In this document: piece after piece, positions 39,911 to 39,981 of the stretch | Layout of the letters: each line of letters begins with the position of its first letter | Position numbering within the stretch: the first letter of the stretch is position 1 | NCBI GenBank assembly: GCA_009838465.1 | Contig: VXRN01000073.1 | Span: forward strand, 1 to 39,981 | DNA length: 39,981 bases | Source: Dehalococcoidia bacterium | GTDB lineage: Bacteria > Chloroflexota > Dehalococcoidia > Lucifugimonadales > UBA1123 | Direction of reading: 5' to 3' | Position numbers and translations under genes: made by a program | Notes under the pieces: generated by a model | What the model was told of the DNA's origin: nothing | Database searches by the model: none | Seen by the model: the letters and a program-made list of their open reading frames with translations, nothing else

Positions 39911-39981
39911 CGGGGAGTGGCGCAGCTTGGTAGCGCACTTGCATGGGGTGCAAGGGGTCGCTGGTTCGAATCCAGTCTCCC
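39911..39981 (+). tRNA. tRNA-Pro (anticodon GGG), cut by the window end
   Basis: The 5' acceptor strand is CGGGGAG, and its partner begins CTCCC at the last bases of the window, so the final two acceptor bases, the discriminator and CCA lie outside. The anticodon stem CTTGC/GCAAG encloses ATGGGGT, giving GGG for Pro codons. The T-arm CTGGTTCGAATCCAG is normal. Confidence 0.92.

Overview
The window is about 40 kb of G+C-rich, gene-dense bacterial chromosome and looks like Chloroflexota, probably the SAR202 / marine Dehalococcoidia side. This placement is inference. It rests on two enolase-superfamily sugar-acid dehydratases, a luciferase-like flavin monooxygenase, a peptide-type ABC lipoprotein with a stalk of V/E/K repeats, a large SRP RNA with an Alu domain, and the general gene content. 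No rRNA, ribosomal-protein operon or other decisive marker is present. I see no prophage, transposase or CRISPR array.

Layout. 1-77 is tRNA-Asp (minus). 206-1909 is malate synthase behind a good promoter with an operator-like inverted repeat. 1966-4669 is a minus-strand run: LarB, an LLM-class flavin oxidoreductase, and a one-domain voltage-gated cation channel with a calcium-channel-like pore motif. 4836-6122 is an MFS exporter. 6136-7179 holds a DUF6295-like protein and LipB (minus). 7273-9493 pairs an enolase-family dehydratase with a KDG-type sugar kinase. 9453-13956 (minus) encodes transaldolase, glucose-6-phosphate isomerase and GlnRS. 14038-14786 (minus) is a DUF5678-like / retropepsin-like pair. 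14947-16188 is an alkaline-phosphatase-superfamily hydrolase. 16265-18481 is an unusual fusion of GlnD-like ACT domains with a GlnE-like nucleotidyltransferase.

The middle, 18482-24207, carries dispersed repeats, a small membrane protein and a peptide/nickel-type ABC operon (binding protein, two permeases, no ATPase). Then come a second enolase-family dehydratase overlapping tsaD (24208-26375), a membrane PH-like protein (minus), two adjacent D-threonine-aldolase-family paralogues with altered catalytic residues, and a methyltransferase whose frame is crossed by one TGA followed by a SECIS-like hairpin. A glutamine-synthetase-family gene (minus) is divergent from argC across a 451-bp regulatory gap rich in CACCTG boxes.

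The last part, 33116-39981, has a repeat-rich gap with the SRP RNA and a MITE-like element, then rsmA-ispE-membrane protein, a DinG-type exonuclease-helicase overlapping an OGG-type 8-oxoguanine glycosylase, and a tRNA-Pro cut by the window end.

Functional threads are central carbon and sugar-acid catabolism (malate synthase, dehydratases, KDG kinase, Tal/Pgi), nitrogen metabolism (ACT-GlnE fusion, GS-like enzyme, ArgC), translation and tRNA/rRNA modification (GlnS, TsaD, RsmA, SRP RNA, tRNAs) and DNA repair (DinG-like, OGG). The items I consider least ordinary are the TGA-interrupted methyltransferase, the ACT-GlnE fusion, the TLEGW channel, the D-TA-like pair without the standard catalytic set, and the retropepsin/DUF5678 pair.
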